A DNA stretch of 64,000 bases from Mantamonas sphyraenae. Taxonomy: Eukaryota > CRuMs > Mantamonadidae. The position numbers and the translations under genes are program-made. Where the stretch lies: positions 62,001-126,000 of the forward strand of contig JAPMXV010000051.1 of assembly GCA_026936335.1 (NCBI GenBank). The letters run 5' to 3'. The notes below the pieces were generated by a model. The model saw nothing but the letters and a program-made list of their open reading frames with translations. It made no database searches and was not told the origin of the DNA. Shown here piece after piece: positions 13,934 through 24,193 of the stretch; position 1 is the stretch's first letter; each line of letters starts with the position of its first letter.

Positions 13934-15194
13934 ATGAGCAGCAGCGACGTTGAGATGTACGAGTTCCTGTCCAAGAAGACAGTGGAGGACCTGGTTGGCG
14001 CCTCGCGCGAGGTGAGTTTTGCGCTTGGGAGAGAAAGGAGGTTGTAGGAAGAGCGGGCGACGTGCAAATGCGCAGAGGGGAAACATGCAGAAGAGCGCGT
14101 TTGTGAGATTTCTGACACTCAGACATTGCACACAACACAGGTGGTGACCTGCTACGAGTCGGACAACATCGAGCACCTGCTGAACAAGGTGCTGTCGGTG
14201 AAGAACGTGTCTTCGGCCCCCGTGCTCGACAAGAAGAGCGGCGAGGTCGTTGGCATCATCGACATGCTGGACGTGGTGAACTACATCGCCTCGGTTCTGC
14301 CCAACGAGCAGGAGCTGACCACTGACCAGCTGGCCTCCCTGGAGATTGCCGACCGTGCCATCTCTCTGGAGCTGGTGAAGGACGTGATGAACGCTAGGTA
14401 AGGCGCGGGAGGGGGGAGAGAAGAGCGAAAAGCAAAGCGGGGGGCCCACGTTTTTTCCGGTGGCCGTTGAGAGGGAATCCTTTTCGCACAAACGTCCGCG
14501 TGCGCAAGGCTGGCAGGGGACGAGGTGGTGACGTACGAGACACTGACACATGCATGACGCACACTTGATCGACGTGTGTTTTGGGAACCACAGCGGCCGC
14601 GACCCGTACGTGCCCGTGCAGCACACGTCGCCCGTGACGGAGGTCGTTGAGCTGATGAACTCGACCGGCGCCCACCACATCCCGGTGCTGGATGAGGAAA
14701 ACAAGCTGGTGAACATCATCGCTCAGAGCGACATCATCCGTGCTCTGGCCGCCGAGGGCGAGGGTCACATCGCCAACACTGGCAAGCAGACGATCAAGGA
14801 GCTGAACCTGCATCTGGCCAGCAAGATCGAGCACGTGCACCGCGACACGACTGTGCTCAAGGCTATCTCCAAGCTCGACCGCAAGGCCGTGTCTGGTCTG
14901 GCCATCACTGCGCACAAGAAGCTTGTGGGCACCTTTACTGCCGCCACCCTGGACGACCTGCTCAAGGACGACCTGCCCGAGCTGCTTATGGGCGTGGCCG
15001 ACTACCTGGAGAAGTACGATCCGGAGTCGCTGAACCCGCTGACCGTGCGCGAGGAGACCACCCTGGCCGAGGCTCTGACCATGTTTGCCGAGAGCAACGT
15101 CCACCGCCTGTGGGTGCTCAACGACGACTTTGAGCCCGAGGGCGTCGTTTCTTCCACCGACATCATCCGCATGGTTGCCTCTGGCAAGAACTAA
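13934..15194 (+). CDS. Four-CBS-domain protein, AMPK-gamma/SNF4-like
   Basis: Three exons (13934-14011, 14141-14397, 14594-15194) join cleanly through GTGAGT and GTAAGG donors and CACAG and CCACAG acceptors, giving 311 residues. The ATG at 13934 is followed by MSSSDVEMYEFLS. The protein is built from four CBS repeats. The first sits in exon 2 (SSAPVLDKKSGEVVGIIDML); the second has AHHIPVLDEENKLVNIIAQSD; the third and fourth fill the C-terminal half, which ends in VVSSTDIIRMV. Paired CBS domains form Bateman modules that bind adenine nucleotides, and four in a row is the layout of the AMPK gamma regulatory subunit. Plant CBSX-type proteins are an alternative. No kinase or beta subunit is nearby, so partnership is inferred only from the fold. 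Confidence 0.85.
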
Positions 15195-15276
15195 ATGAAC
15201 GTTTGTTGTTTGTGCTTTGTGGTCATGATGTGATGCTGATGGTGATGGTGATGGGTGAATTTTGTTGTGGTGCTGC

Positions 15277-18200
15277 TCACGCAATCGTTCCTCCCTGCAA
15301 CTCGGTGATCAGATTGATCGCAAACGACGGCAGAAGCGCCACAAAGGCCAGTGTGAGTGCCAGCGGGTCGGCTGTGATGGCAAAGATGACCGTGGAGACG
15401 ATGTTGCTGTGGGGGCGAGGGGGGTGCAGGCATGTCAGCGCTGGGTTTGCAAGGGAACGGAGAACGGAAAAGGGAGGGAATACACCATCGACGCAGAGAA
15501 ACACAGATACAAAACCAAACGTACAACAGGTTGCTGGCATAGGCAACGGCGCGTGTGCGCTTGGGTGTGATGAGATCGAGCTTCCACTCGTCTTTGGCAA
15601 TGTCAAAGACGGGTGGGTTGTTGAGGGCCTCGGTGACCTTTGTGGCCACAACCATGAGCGGGAACATGAGCCACATGAGGCCCGATGCCTTGCCCACGCT
15701 TGCAATCACCGCCTCTTGCCTGCTGTCGTCGTCCGTGTCGTCGTCGTCGTACTCCTCGGCACGGGCGAGGATGTCGTAAGCCTCGACCTGTCCACTGGTC
15801 CACACACCAAACATGAGCAACGTGAGCCGTTTAAATCCACGCACAAAGTGTTGGATGATGTGCCAGCGCGACAGCCAAACTTCCTTGGCTTCCTGGCGTT
15901 TCGACTCGGCGGTTTGGCCATTGGGAAGGTATCTGGGGTTGCCTTTTCCACCACAGCAACAGCAACAGCTCCAACAGCAGCCGCATAACAGAATTCCGCT
16001 GCCACCGCAACACTTTTTCTTGCCTTGTTGATCGCCGTCTTCCTCGTCGCCGTCTGCCTGCGCCTTGCTGCGGCTGTTGAGTTCGATGACGTCGCTGTCT
16101 TCACCTGCGTTGGCCAGTTTGTTTTTGGCAGCCGCACGTTCGGCCTTGCGGGCGCGGTCTTCCTCCTTCTGGCGCTCAAACTTGAAGTCCTTGCCCGCAA
16201 ACATCTCAAAGTGCAGGTAGAAGAAGACAATCAGGGTGAGCACCACGATGACAATGCCAATAAACACCATGGCAAAGTCCAGATCGCCACAGTTGCGTCC
16301 CACGGTGAGGTTGAAGACAATGCCGCCCACTGTGAGCATGATGATCTGCAGTGTGTAGAAGGCCATGGCGTTGCCCAGATTGCACAGCGCACTGATGACT
16401 GCCTTGCGCTTGGAGCCTTCGGGTTGTCGCTTTTTGATGGCCTTGAGCCACATGGCGGTCATGAGCAGAAAGTCGCGCTGCAGCAGCACACGGAGCAAGA
16501 TGGCCGCAAACAGAAAGACAAACGGAGCCAGGAGGGCGCTTGCGCCGCCACAGTTCCACTCCAGGCCGATGACACCCACAATGTCCACGTAGGAAAACAG
16601 GGTTTGGAAAAATGTGAGGATGGCCGCAAAGGGGCCGATGACGAGGGTGATGCGTGCCAGGTAGAGGTCAAACGTGACCGACGGGAATGCGGCGCTGAAC
16701 GACGACACCATCATCGAGATGTTGAACAGGGTACGGATGCATGAAAACACCAGGCCAATGAGGTTGGTCAAGGTGACCGTGATCAGCTGTGCCATGTCCA
16801 TGTCGATGTTCAGCCTGTTCTTCAAGTCGTGGCTCTTGACCTGTGCTTGGGACTTGGCCTTTTTCTCCTTTTCATCGATGTCTTTGCGCTGTTGCTCCTC
16901 GGTTTGAGCCTCAGCCTCGCCTTCGCCGTCGCCGTCGCCGTCAGCCTCCTCTTCCTCGTCGTCTTCGTCTTCTTCGTCCTCCTCCTCGCCCTTCTCCATG
17001 GCCACCTTGCGCATGTCCGTCTTCATCTTGTCGGCCAGCCCCTGCAGGTACTTGCGGTCAAAATAGCTGCCCACACGACTGACCTGCTCGGTGAAGTGGT
17101 ACTTGCCCGTGAAGCGTCCCACGGCGGTGTAGAGGATGAGCAGAAAGAGGCCGCCAAAGAAAAAGTACACCCACGTGGTGCCTGCTGGGTCTTCGATGTG
17201 CACCTGGGTGACAAAGAGCAGCGCCGTTCTTGAGCTGCGCACGTTGCGCGAGGTGAAGAACGTGTCCACGCCAAACTGGTCTTTGTCCGCAGGCGTAGCT
17301 TTGAATCGGCCCGTGTAGCCGATGGAAACATAGAGGCGCCTGTTGGCCGCTGACATCTCGCTCGGGTTGACTTTGATGGCCAGAGTCGAGGTGCGGATGG
17401 GGACGAGTTCATCGACGGACGACGAGGACGAGGACGTTGATGACGAACTCACGCTGTTCGCGAGGGTGTCAAGAAGCGTGGTTGCATCTGCACTGCTCAC
17501 AAAGTCACAGTCGGAACAAGAGTAGCCGTTGATGCGAATGAAACCGTCGGTGCTGCTGGAAATGTCTGGTGTCACGGTCGGAATGTCGTCGAAGCGAGCA
17601 AACACGGCGAGGGTTCGTCCGGTGATGGATGGGTAGGATGTGCGACTTGCTTCGATGCTGGGACGGACATAGACGTTGGCGATGCTGTTGCTGATGCTGA
17701 TTTGCACCCAGAATCGGACCATTTCGCCGTTGATGATGTCCCAGGTGGAGAGGGAGGGCTGGTTGAACACCTCGACGACCTGATCCTTGTTTGTGACGAC
17801 AGGTGTGTAGCAGCCAGCGCCCTCGTAGCCAGCCTTGCAGTTGCATAGGCCTGTGGAAGTGTCGCATGTGCCGTTGCCGTAGCAGTTGGACGGCAAGCAA
17901 GAGCGCGTGCGGGTCACCTGCACGTCGTATGTGCAGCCGGTGCCTCCTGGGTTCATCAGCATGTACGTGGTGGCGTTGCGAGGGCCCTGAGACGAGAGCA
18001 AGGAGGTGGAGGTGAACGAGGTGGATTGGGAACATCCGCACGAGGCATCGGAAGTGGCAAAGCCATTGGAGGAAGACGTGGATTCTGCTTCGATGGTGGC
18101 TCCTTGTGCGCTGAGGAGATCGCTGGACTGGATGAAAGTGCCTTGCACGGCGTTGGAGCCGTAGAACGGTGGACGTCCTTCGTTTGCGCAAGTACCATCG

Positions 18201-19749
18201 CAGTCACGGAACATGAGCATGCTGGGGCTGCATGTGGAGGACGAACCTGCACCCGGGGTCATTTTGATGTTGTAGACGTCAGAAGCTGGCACGTCTGTGG
18301 ACTGGTAGATGACGGAGCCTGTTGATTGTGCAACTACGACGGAGCCCGTGCCTGCCGACCAGGGGAAGGTGGAGGAGGGGTAGTTGCAGGTGTTGCCGAG
18401 GTAGTTGGCATCGCAGGTGCACACAAAGTTGGATGCGGTGATGGAACTTGTGCCGACAGTGGCCGTCTGGACGGTGGAAGGGGGAGTGCCGCGGTTGTTG
18501 CAGTCGTCGGGGGTGGTCCAGGTGTAGGAGATGACACAAGTGGACGCTGTCGTTGAATACAGCACCATGTAGTACCGAAGGGAGCCTGCAGTTTGTGGTG
18601 CGGAGCCTGACGTGCAGCCACAGGAAGTGTGTGAGTTCCAAGAGCGGTCGGCATACGAGCCTATGGTGTCGACGGAGGACAGGGCCAAGTTTGTCGAACC
18701 CCATTGGGATCGACATATCGATTGGCAGCTGTAGTAGACGGCGTTGCGGAGATTGGTGCAGTTTGTGGTCGAGATGCGCGGAGTCCAGGTGATGGAACGC
18801 GTGCCGGTTGGCTGCCATGACAAGGTGACGGTGCTCATGGGCGGCATGACGACGGAAAGGGAGCCTTCGCGGGCAGTGCCTGTGTCCACCGTTGGCTGGT
18901 CGCAGTGGGTGAGGAGGTCGTAGCCAGCGTCGCAGCTACAAGAGCCACTGGTGGCGCTCGTGCGCGTAAAGGTGCCGTGACCGGAGCAGGCTGGGCCCCA
19001 ACGGGTTGTTAGGTGCAGGTTGGAGCAGGTGCTTGGGATGTTGGTGTAGATGATGATGTACTGAGCGGAGGGCGGGCTCTTGTGTGAGAGGCACGGCGAC
19101 TTTTTTTGCAGCGTGGTGGAGAAAAGGTGGCACCAAGGGTAGGGAAGGCACAACGGCGAAATTCCAAAGGGCTGGGAGAGGTGGGGTTGAGGCAAGTGGA
19201 CCACGGTCACACGCGATGCGGATTGGAAAGACGATGGGAGGCAAGGAGAAGCGAAGATTCGTGTGGGAAAAACAAGAAAGAAAGGGCTGGCTTCTGGAAA
19301 AATCACATGCGCGGGTGGACGCTGCATGAGGGGGAAGGAAGCCACGTACGGTGTTGGTGTTGGTACAAGTGACGCCCCCGCATGAGGTGGGCGAGCTGAA
19401 GTCAGTGTAAACGCCTGACTTGTACGCCTTGGGGTAGAAGTTCTGCGCGGCGCATTGAGAGGCCGCCGTGGGCGTCGTGGTACAGGCATACCGCACCTGG
19501 TAGAAGGAAGAGACGCACGAGGTGGAAGAGACGTCCATGCCCACGTCGATGCGGTAGGGAACGCTCACGTCTGAGACCTTGTGGTAAAAGTACGAGATGC
19601 CGGTGTTTGGAATCAACGTGCTGATGCTGTCCCCGCTGGCCATGGTGATGTTTCGTGTACAGTTGCGCACGGGTGTGGACCGTCATGCACGCCAAAAACA
19701 AGATGCAGACGGCGGTGGTAAGACGTAGGGCGGACGGACTCCGCGCCAT
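15277..19749 (-). CDS. Large EGF-like multi-pass membrane protein
   Basis: The model has exons 19749-19661, 19635-19350, 19060-15525 and 15406-15277 (1,346 residues). Introns at 19349-19061 and 15524-15407 use GTACGT donors. The protein starts with a clear signal peptide (MARSPSALRLTTAVCILFLA, then a short tail). A Cys-rich extracellular part of about 750 residues follows. It holds EGF-like motifs such as CSCDAGYDLLTHC and CYGNGTCDTSTGLCNC and many Ser/Thr. Then come a membrane helix (VYFFFGGLFLLILYTAV), a long acidic Glu/Asp cytosolic stretch, and a C-terminal block of several hydrophobic helices that ends in ITELQGGTIA. The frame steps once just after the signal peptide; a 25-nt GT...AG piece at 19660-19636 would repair it, as would a small indel. 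I do not recognise the family. A receptor, sensor or channel-like surface protein is possible, but that is only a guess from topology. Confidence 0.75.
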
Positions 19750-19810
19750 TGTTGGGTGAAATGATGTGGAGACGGGGCGGTTTGCATTCATTGCAATTCC
19801 TGTTTGTTGC

Positions 19811-21358
19811 TCACATGCCGAGAAGATTCTGAAGGCCCTTTGGGGTGGAGTCGTCCATGAGATGCTTGTTGGAAAACTTGAGGATGGAGAGGAGGACGTC
19901 CGGAGTGGGCTGTGTCTCGTTGAGGGTGGCGATGCACTGCTTCATGGCCACGGGAGAGCGCTTGACAAAGGCACCCACCTCATCGACATGGTCGAAAATA
20001 ATAATGCTGGCGACCATGCCGCGGAGGAGAAACATCTTGAGGGCGTCGTCGTTGAGGTCGTCGCGGTTGGCCATGGCGAGCAGGCCATTGGCGGCGGCAG
20101 CGAGAGTCTGAGACACGTTCTCGCGTGCATTGGGGTTGGATGAGAGGTAGTCCTTGGCCGTGGTGTTGACCAACATGGTGAGCATGGGCGACGGGACGGC
20201 AAAGAAGAAACTCATGGTGGAGCTTTCCTCGTCGGTGATGCCGAGCTCCTCAAAGGCAGCCTGCACCTGTGCGTAACCCTCATCGGACAGTTTGTTCTTG
20301 CTGTGTCTTTGGCGCCTGAAAAAGGAAAAGTCGTTCTGCATCTGCGGCTTGCCCATCTTCATCTCGTCAAACTGAAGTGCAAAGTCCATGATGTCGGCAA
20401 ACTGCTTGACCAGGGCCTGATTGCTGGTCAGCGAGTCGATGGGCTCTACGCCAGGTGGTTGGATGCGTGAGAGTGAGGAACGAGGAGGTGAGGGTAGGCC
20501 AAGGCGAGTCAGCGCATTCACATCTCGGGTACGAGCTGGCGAACGAGAGAGAGAGGAGAGGAGAGGCTGTGGGAAAGGCAAACGCTCACCTTCTGTACAC
20601 AAGACACCGAGGAGGGCTTTGAAACACTCGCCGAGCTGGCCGGCAAAGTCGTAGAGCTTCTTCTGGAGGGCGATGTTGGGGCAGACGGCCTGAACGGCGG
20701 CGAGGATGGTGTCGTCTGCTGGGCCTTCGATGGCAGCTTTGATCTCATCCTTTGCACCTGGTGGTAGTGTGCAGTGGAGGGCAAGCGGGCAGGAGGGCGA
20801 GGGCGATGGCGAGGGTGAGCTTGGCGTGCGGAGGGAGCGAAAAGGGCAGGGAAGCGCCGAGTCAATTCCCTGACGGAATCGGGCGGGAAACAAACGGGCG
20901 TGCGGGAGACGTGTAGAGGATGAGGTGGAAGATGGCACACAGGACACGGGGTTGAATGGGCAGCCATGTGACACAACACACCTGGGTAGTTTGCGAATTC
21001 TTCGAGAAGCTGTGCGACCTGCTCAAGCACCTCCGCGTTGGCGTCGTACACAGCGGCCTCGGAAGAAGATTCGGGGCGCGCAGCTGCAAGGAACAAGGGA
21101 AGAGACGGGACGGGTGACAAAGGAACGGTGGCACGAGGAGGAGGAAAGAGGATGGAGTCGGTGAAGGGTGCGAAAGATACCAGGGTCAGCGCGGGGAGAC
21201 GGACAAGGAGCCGGGCAAGAGGGTCCGTTTTCGAGGGACGAAACGCGCGGCGCAGGACCCATGAGGGGATGGGACGGGCAGGCGGGACACGCACTGGAAA
21301 ACTCGAGGACGACGTCGACCGTCTTGGACTTGTCCACGAGACTGAGGAGAGAGCCCAT
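19811..21358 (-). CDS. CYRI/FAM49-type Rac1-binding protein
   Basis: Four exons (21358-21295, 21083-20982, 20757-20590, 20445-19811) join in phase 1 throughout and give 322 residues, close to the roughly 323 of animal CYRI proteins. CYRI proteins bind active Rac1 and restrain the SCAR/WAVE complex at the plasma membrane, limiting lamellipodia and phagocytic cups. Sequence support includes the start MGSLLS with Gly2 placed for N-myristoylation; the run FSFFRR, which puts an Arg pair at residues 155-156, where the animal proteins have the Rac-binding Arg pair; and the C-terminal signature IIIFDHVDEVGAF followed by a KHLMDDSTPKGL ending. The gene is divergent from the MED27-like gene, with 77 bp between the starts. 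Its presence implies an actin-crawling or phagocytic cell (inference). Confidence 0.9.
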
Positions 21359-21435
21359 TGGCGGAGAAAGCGGCGGTTTTGTTGTGGCGAGTGCGGCGAA
21401 GGAGGCAGGTCTTTGCGAAACGAGTGGCAGAGAAA
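21359..21435. promoter_or_regulatory. Divergent intergenic gap, likely bidirectional promoter
   Basis: Only 77 bp separate the start codons of the CYRI gene (minus strand) and the MED27-like gene (plus strand). Both promoters or 5' leaders must lie here or overlap the neighbouring gene. No TATA box is evident. Confidence 0.4.
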
Positions 21436-22699
21436 ATGAGCAAGAGCAGGATGCAGGTGATGGCGCTGGACGAGGTGATGGACAGTGTGGATGAGATGAA
21501 CCTGCAGGTGAGCGAGGTGATGCTGGCATGTGCTGGGCTGCTGGAGGAAGGAGCTCGGCTAGCTGAGCCTGGGCGGACAAAGGCGAGCGTGGCACGGATC
21601 AACAAACACACGGCGGCGTTGGATGCAAGTATGGCCCAGTTGAGAGAGGTGACGGGCAGGGAGGGGATGGAACGTAAGCGGATGATGCGGAGTTGCGGCG
21701 GGGCGAGAGCATGATCATGCAGGGGTGAGAGGCAGGAAAACTCACACACTGTGTGTGTGTGTGTGTGTGTGTGTGTTCATGTGTGGGCAAAGGTGTGTTG
21801 GGACGACAGATCAAACTGATGGAGTCTCGACTGGCCAAGGAGATGGAGGCGTGGCAGAAGGCGACGGGGAAGGACGAAGAGAGCGCGGCGACGAACCAAA
21901 GCAGCAGCAGCAGCAGCAGCAGTGGTGGTGGTGGTGGACGCAGTGGGCGCAGGAGGCGGAAGGAAGAGGCGAGGGAACGGAAGCGCAAGGTGGATTGGAT
22001 GTACACAGACAACGGAGTGGGTGGGCGCAGGGGACGGTTCCAGCACGGATTGGTGAGCGTGGAGGACAAGGTGGAAGCGGCGCATCGCGAGGTGAGCGTA
22101 AAGCGGAGCCGAGTGGGCGTGCACACACACGGGTTGTGGTATGGGGAGGAACATTTGAGGGAGTGTGGCAAGTGGGTGGAGGAACATGGGAGTGGGGTCA
22201 CGCTGCTGCGTGTGGGAGAGGAAGGTCTGTGTGTGCGTTGTGGCGAGGTGTGCGACGTGTTTGTGAGCCAGGAGAGCGTGGGAGAGGAAGCAGGGGGAGG
22301 ATGGTTGCTGAGCAGCGTCAATGTGCTGTCATGCAAGGAACGGGTGACCAACGTGCTGGACTCCGGGAGCAGATACACGGTGAACACGCTGCTGACGACA
22401 CAGGTTCAACAGGTGATGGACGAGCTGGGGGCCGGGGCCACGGTACAGCCGTGGCATGGCCACAGCTGCGATGGGATGATCTGGTGGACACGGGCGACAA
22501 CGTACTGCTTGCGTTTGTGCGCTATGTGGCCACGTTTGTGGACTTGCTGCACAAACCCTGTCACTCCTGCGGACGGGTGATGGCCTATCAGCGCAGCGCA
22601 CCCGTGGCATCGTTCTACCCGCCCATTGTTAGGTTAGCTGACCGAGGCACGGATGGCAAGCTGTGTTGGCTAGCGATGCATGAGGAATGCGTGAGCTGA
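21436..22699 (+). CDS. MED27-like Mediator tail subunit (tentative)
   Basis: The proposed exons are 21436-21673, 21793-22442 and 22466-22699 (373 residues). Intron 1 has a GTAAGC donor and contains a GT microsatellite. The N-terminus (MSKSRMQVMALDEVMDSVDE) and following residues form a long helical, probably coiled-coil stretch, then come Ser, Gly and Arg/Lys-rich linkers. The C-terminus has FVDLLHKPCHSCGRVM, then PPIVR, then a final CWLAMHEEC. This C-x2-C ... PP ... H-x2-C pattern resembles the small C-terminal zinc-binding motif of Mediator subunit 27, which links the Mediator tail to RNA polymerase II control. The frame steps near 22440-22470, and a 23-nt GT...AG piece (22443-22465) or an indel would fix it. 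The family call rests on this short motif and overall layout only. Confidence 0.55.
21750..21776. repeat. GT dinucleotide microsatellite
   Basis: A run of about 13 TG units lies inside the first intron of the MED27-like gene, shortly before its acceptor at 21791-21792. Confidence 0.9.
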
Positions 22700-22704
22700 G
22701 GTGA

Positions 22705-24098
22705 TCAAGAGTGTTCATTCGTTGTTGCGATTGTTTCAGGAGGCACATACACGCCGTCGCGTTTGACAATGGACTTGAGTGTTTCCAGAGCCTGCTTCCA
22801 GGTGTCGACGTCGTCTGCGGTGGCGTCCGAGGGTTCGAACACGACGCTCTGTGTGTCTGTGGAGCCTTCGCGGTCAAACTCGAGGACGAGCCGTTTGTGT
22901 TTGTCCGGTTGCGTGACGTCCACGGATTGGAGGGCGGATAAAAGTTCGATTTGGACGTCTGTTGTTGCCTCTGAAGGCTCTGTGGAGTCTGTGGAGTCTG
23001 TGGAGGAAGAGGAGGAGGAGGATTGTGCTTCCTCTTCTTGCTCGTCTTGGCGGCGGTAGCAGAGGAGAAGGTCTTCTTCGTCGGCAATGAGGGCAAGATG
23101 CCACAGGGAACCGTCAGGGTAGAGGCTGGAGCCGTGGCCAAGGCGACAGGACATGCCAGCGGTCAGGAGTGGGAATGACGAGGCGTCAAACTCGTCGAGT
23201 TGGGCTTCCACAGAGTTGCACTCGTCACACAGACGGACGTGTGCGTCGAGACCGTGTCTCGGGAGTGTCCTGTGGTTGGATGAGCAGGAGGAGCAACAGA
23301 GCAGGCCGCAGCGGCGACAATGGTGTTTGCGTCGGACAAAGGTAAAGGCGGCGCCGCAGAATTGGCACGAGTCTGCGTTGGAATCGTTGACCCACTCTTG
23401 CACTGTTGAGATGGGCGGTGAACGGGGAAGCGGGGAAGGTGGGAAGTGAGTGGATGGTGGTGGAAAGTGCGCGTCAGTGGGAAGGGGAAGGACTGGAGAG
23501 ACGTACGCTGTACAAGTTTGCGTGCCCGGACGGGGATGAGGCGGTGGAGAGCACAGTCGTCCTTGGAGGTGGAAAACCAGGCGTGGATGGGTACATGGAA
23601 GGTGGTATCTCCAGTCTGGATTGAAAGGGAGTCGACAAACCAGGAGGGAAACACACCGCCGCCGTTGTCGTGGCCCAGGCTGACGTATTGGATGGACGTG
23701 CCAATGGAGCGGTCAGTAAAGGTGAGTGTGGCTGTGCGGCCGCGTTCAAACTGGGCGTAGTCTTCGCTGTTTGCGCTGGCAAAGGGCTGGACGGAAGTGT
23801 AGTACACGTCGCCAAACAACTGCAAGGAGACGGTGGCATGTGTACCGTCGCCCATGCCTTCGCCTGTTTTGATGCGCACTGTATACTCGACGTCGTCTTG
23901 CGGCTGCTTGCGTCCGCGGTACGAGTCGAGGAGGTCGCCCAGGCGGGCGCTGTAGGTTTCCCACGCAGCTTGCGCCTTGTTCTGGGCATCCGAAACGTAG
24001 TTGGACGAGCAATCGTTCTCATCTGAGTCCTGGTTCAGCAGTGTGTTGCTGTTGACGTGTCTGCGCCTTGCACGGGCCTGGGCCGAGACGAAAGCCAT
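22705..24098 (-). CDS. PLAT-FYVE domain protein
   Basis: Two exons (24098-23507 and 23402-22705) with a GTACGT donor and a phase-1 junction give 429 residues. Residues of roughly 65-175 form a PLAT/LH2-like beta-sandwich (YTVRIKTGEGMGDGTHATVS and later FPSWFVDSLSIQ). Exon 2 opens with a FYVE zinc finger near residue 200. It has the WVND pocket motif, paired cysteines in CQFCG and the basic RKHHCRRCG ligand motif. FYVE domains bind PI3P on endosomes. PLAT domains bind lipids or proteins at membranes, so this is probably an endosomal adaptor. The C-terminal 150 residues (with a Ser/Thr-rich linker) are not recognised. The stop lies 5 bp from the stop of the convergent MED27-like gene. Confidence 0.85.
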
Positions 24099-24193
24099 TT
24101 GTGGGTTGGATTGCGGGGCGGGCAGCGGCCAAGAATGTACATTAGGGAAGTCAGGGAAATTAGGGAATCACTGCAGCTCCGTCATCAGTCTGC

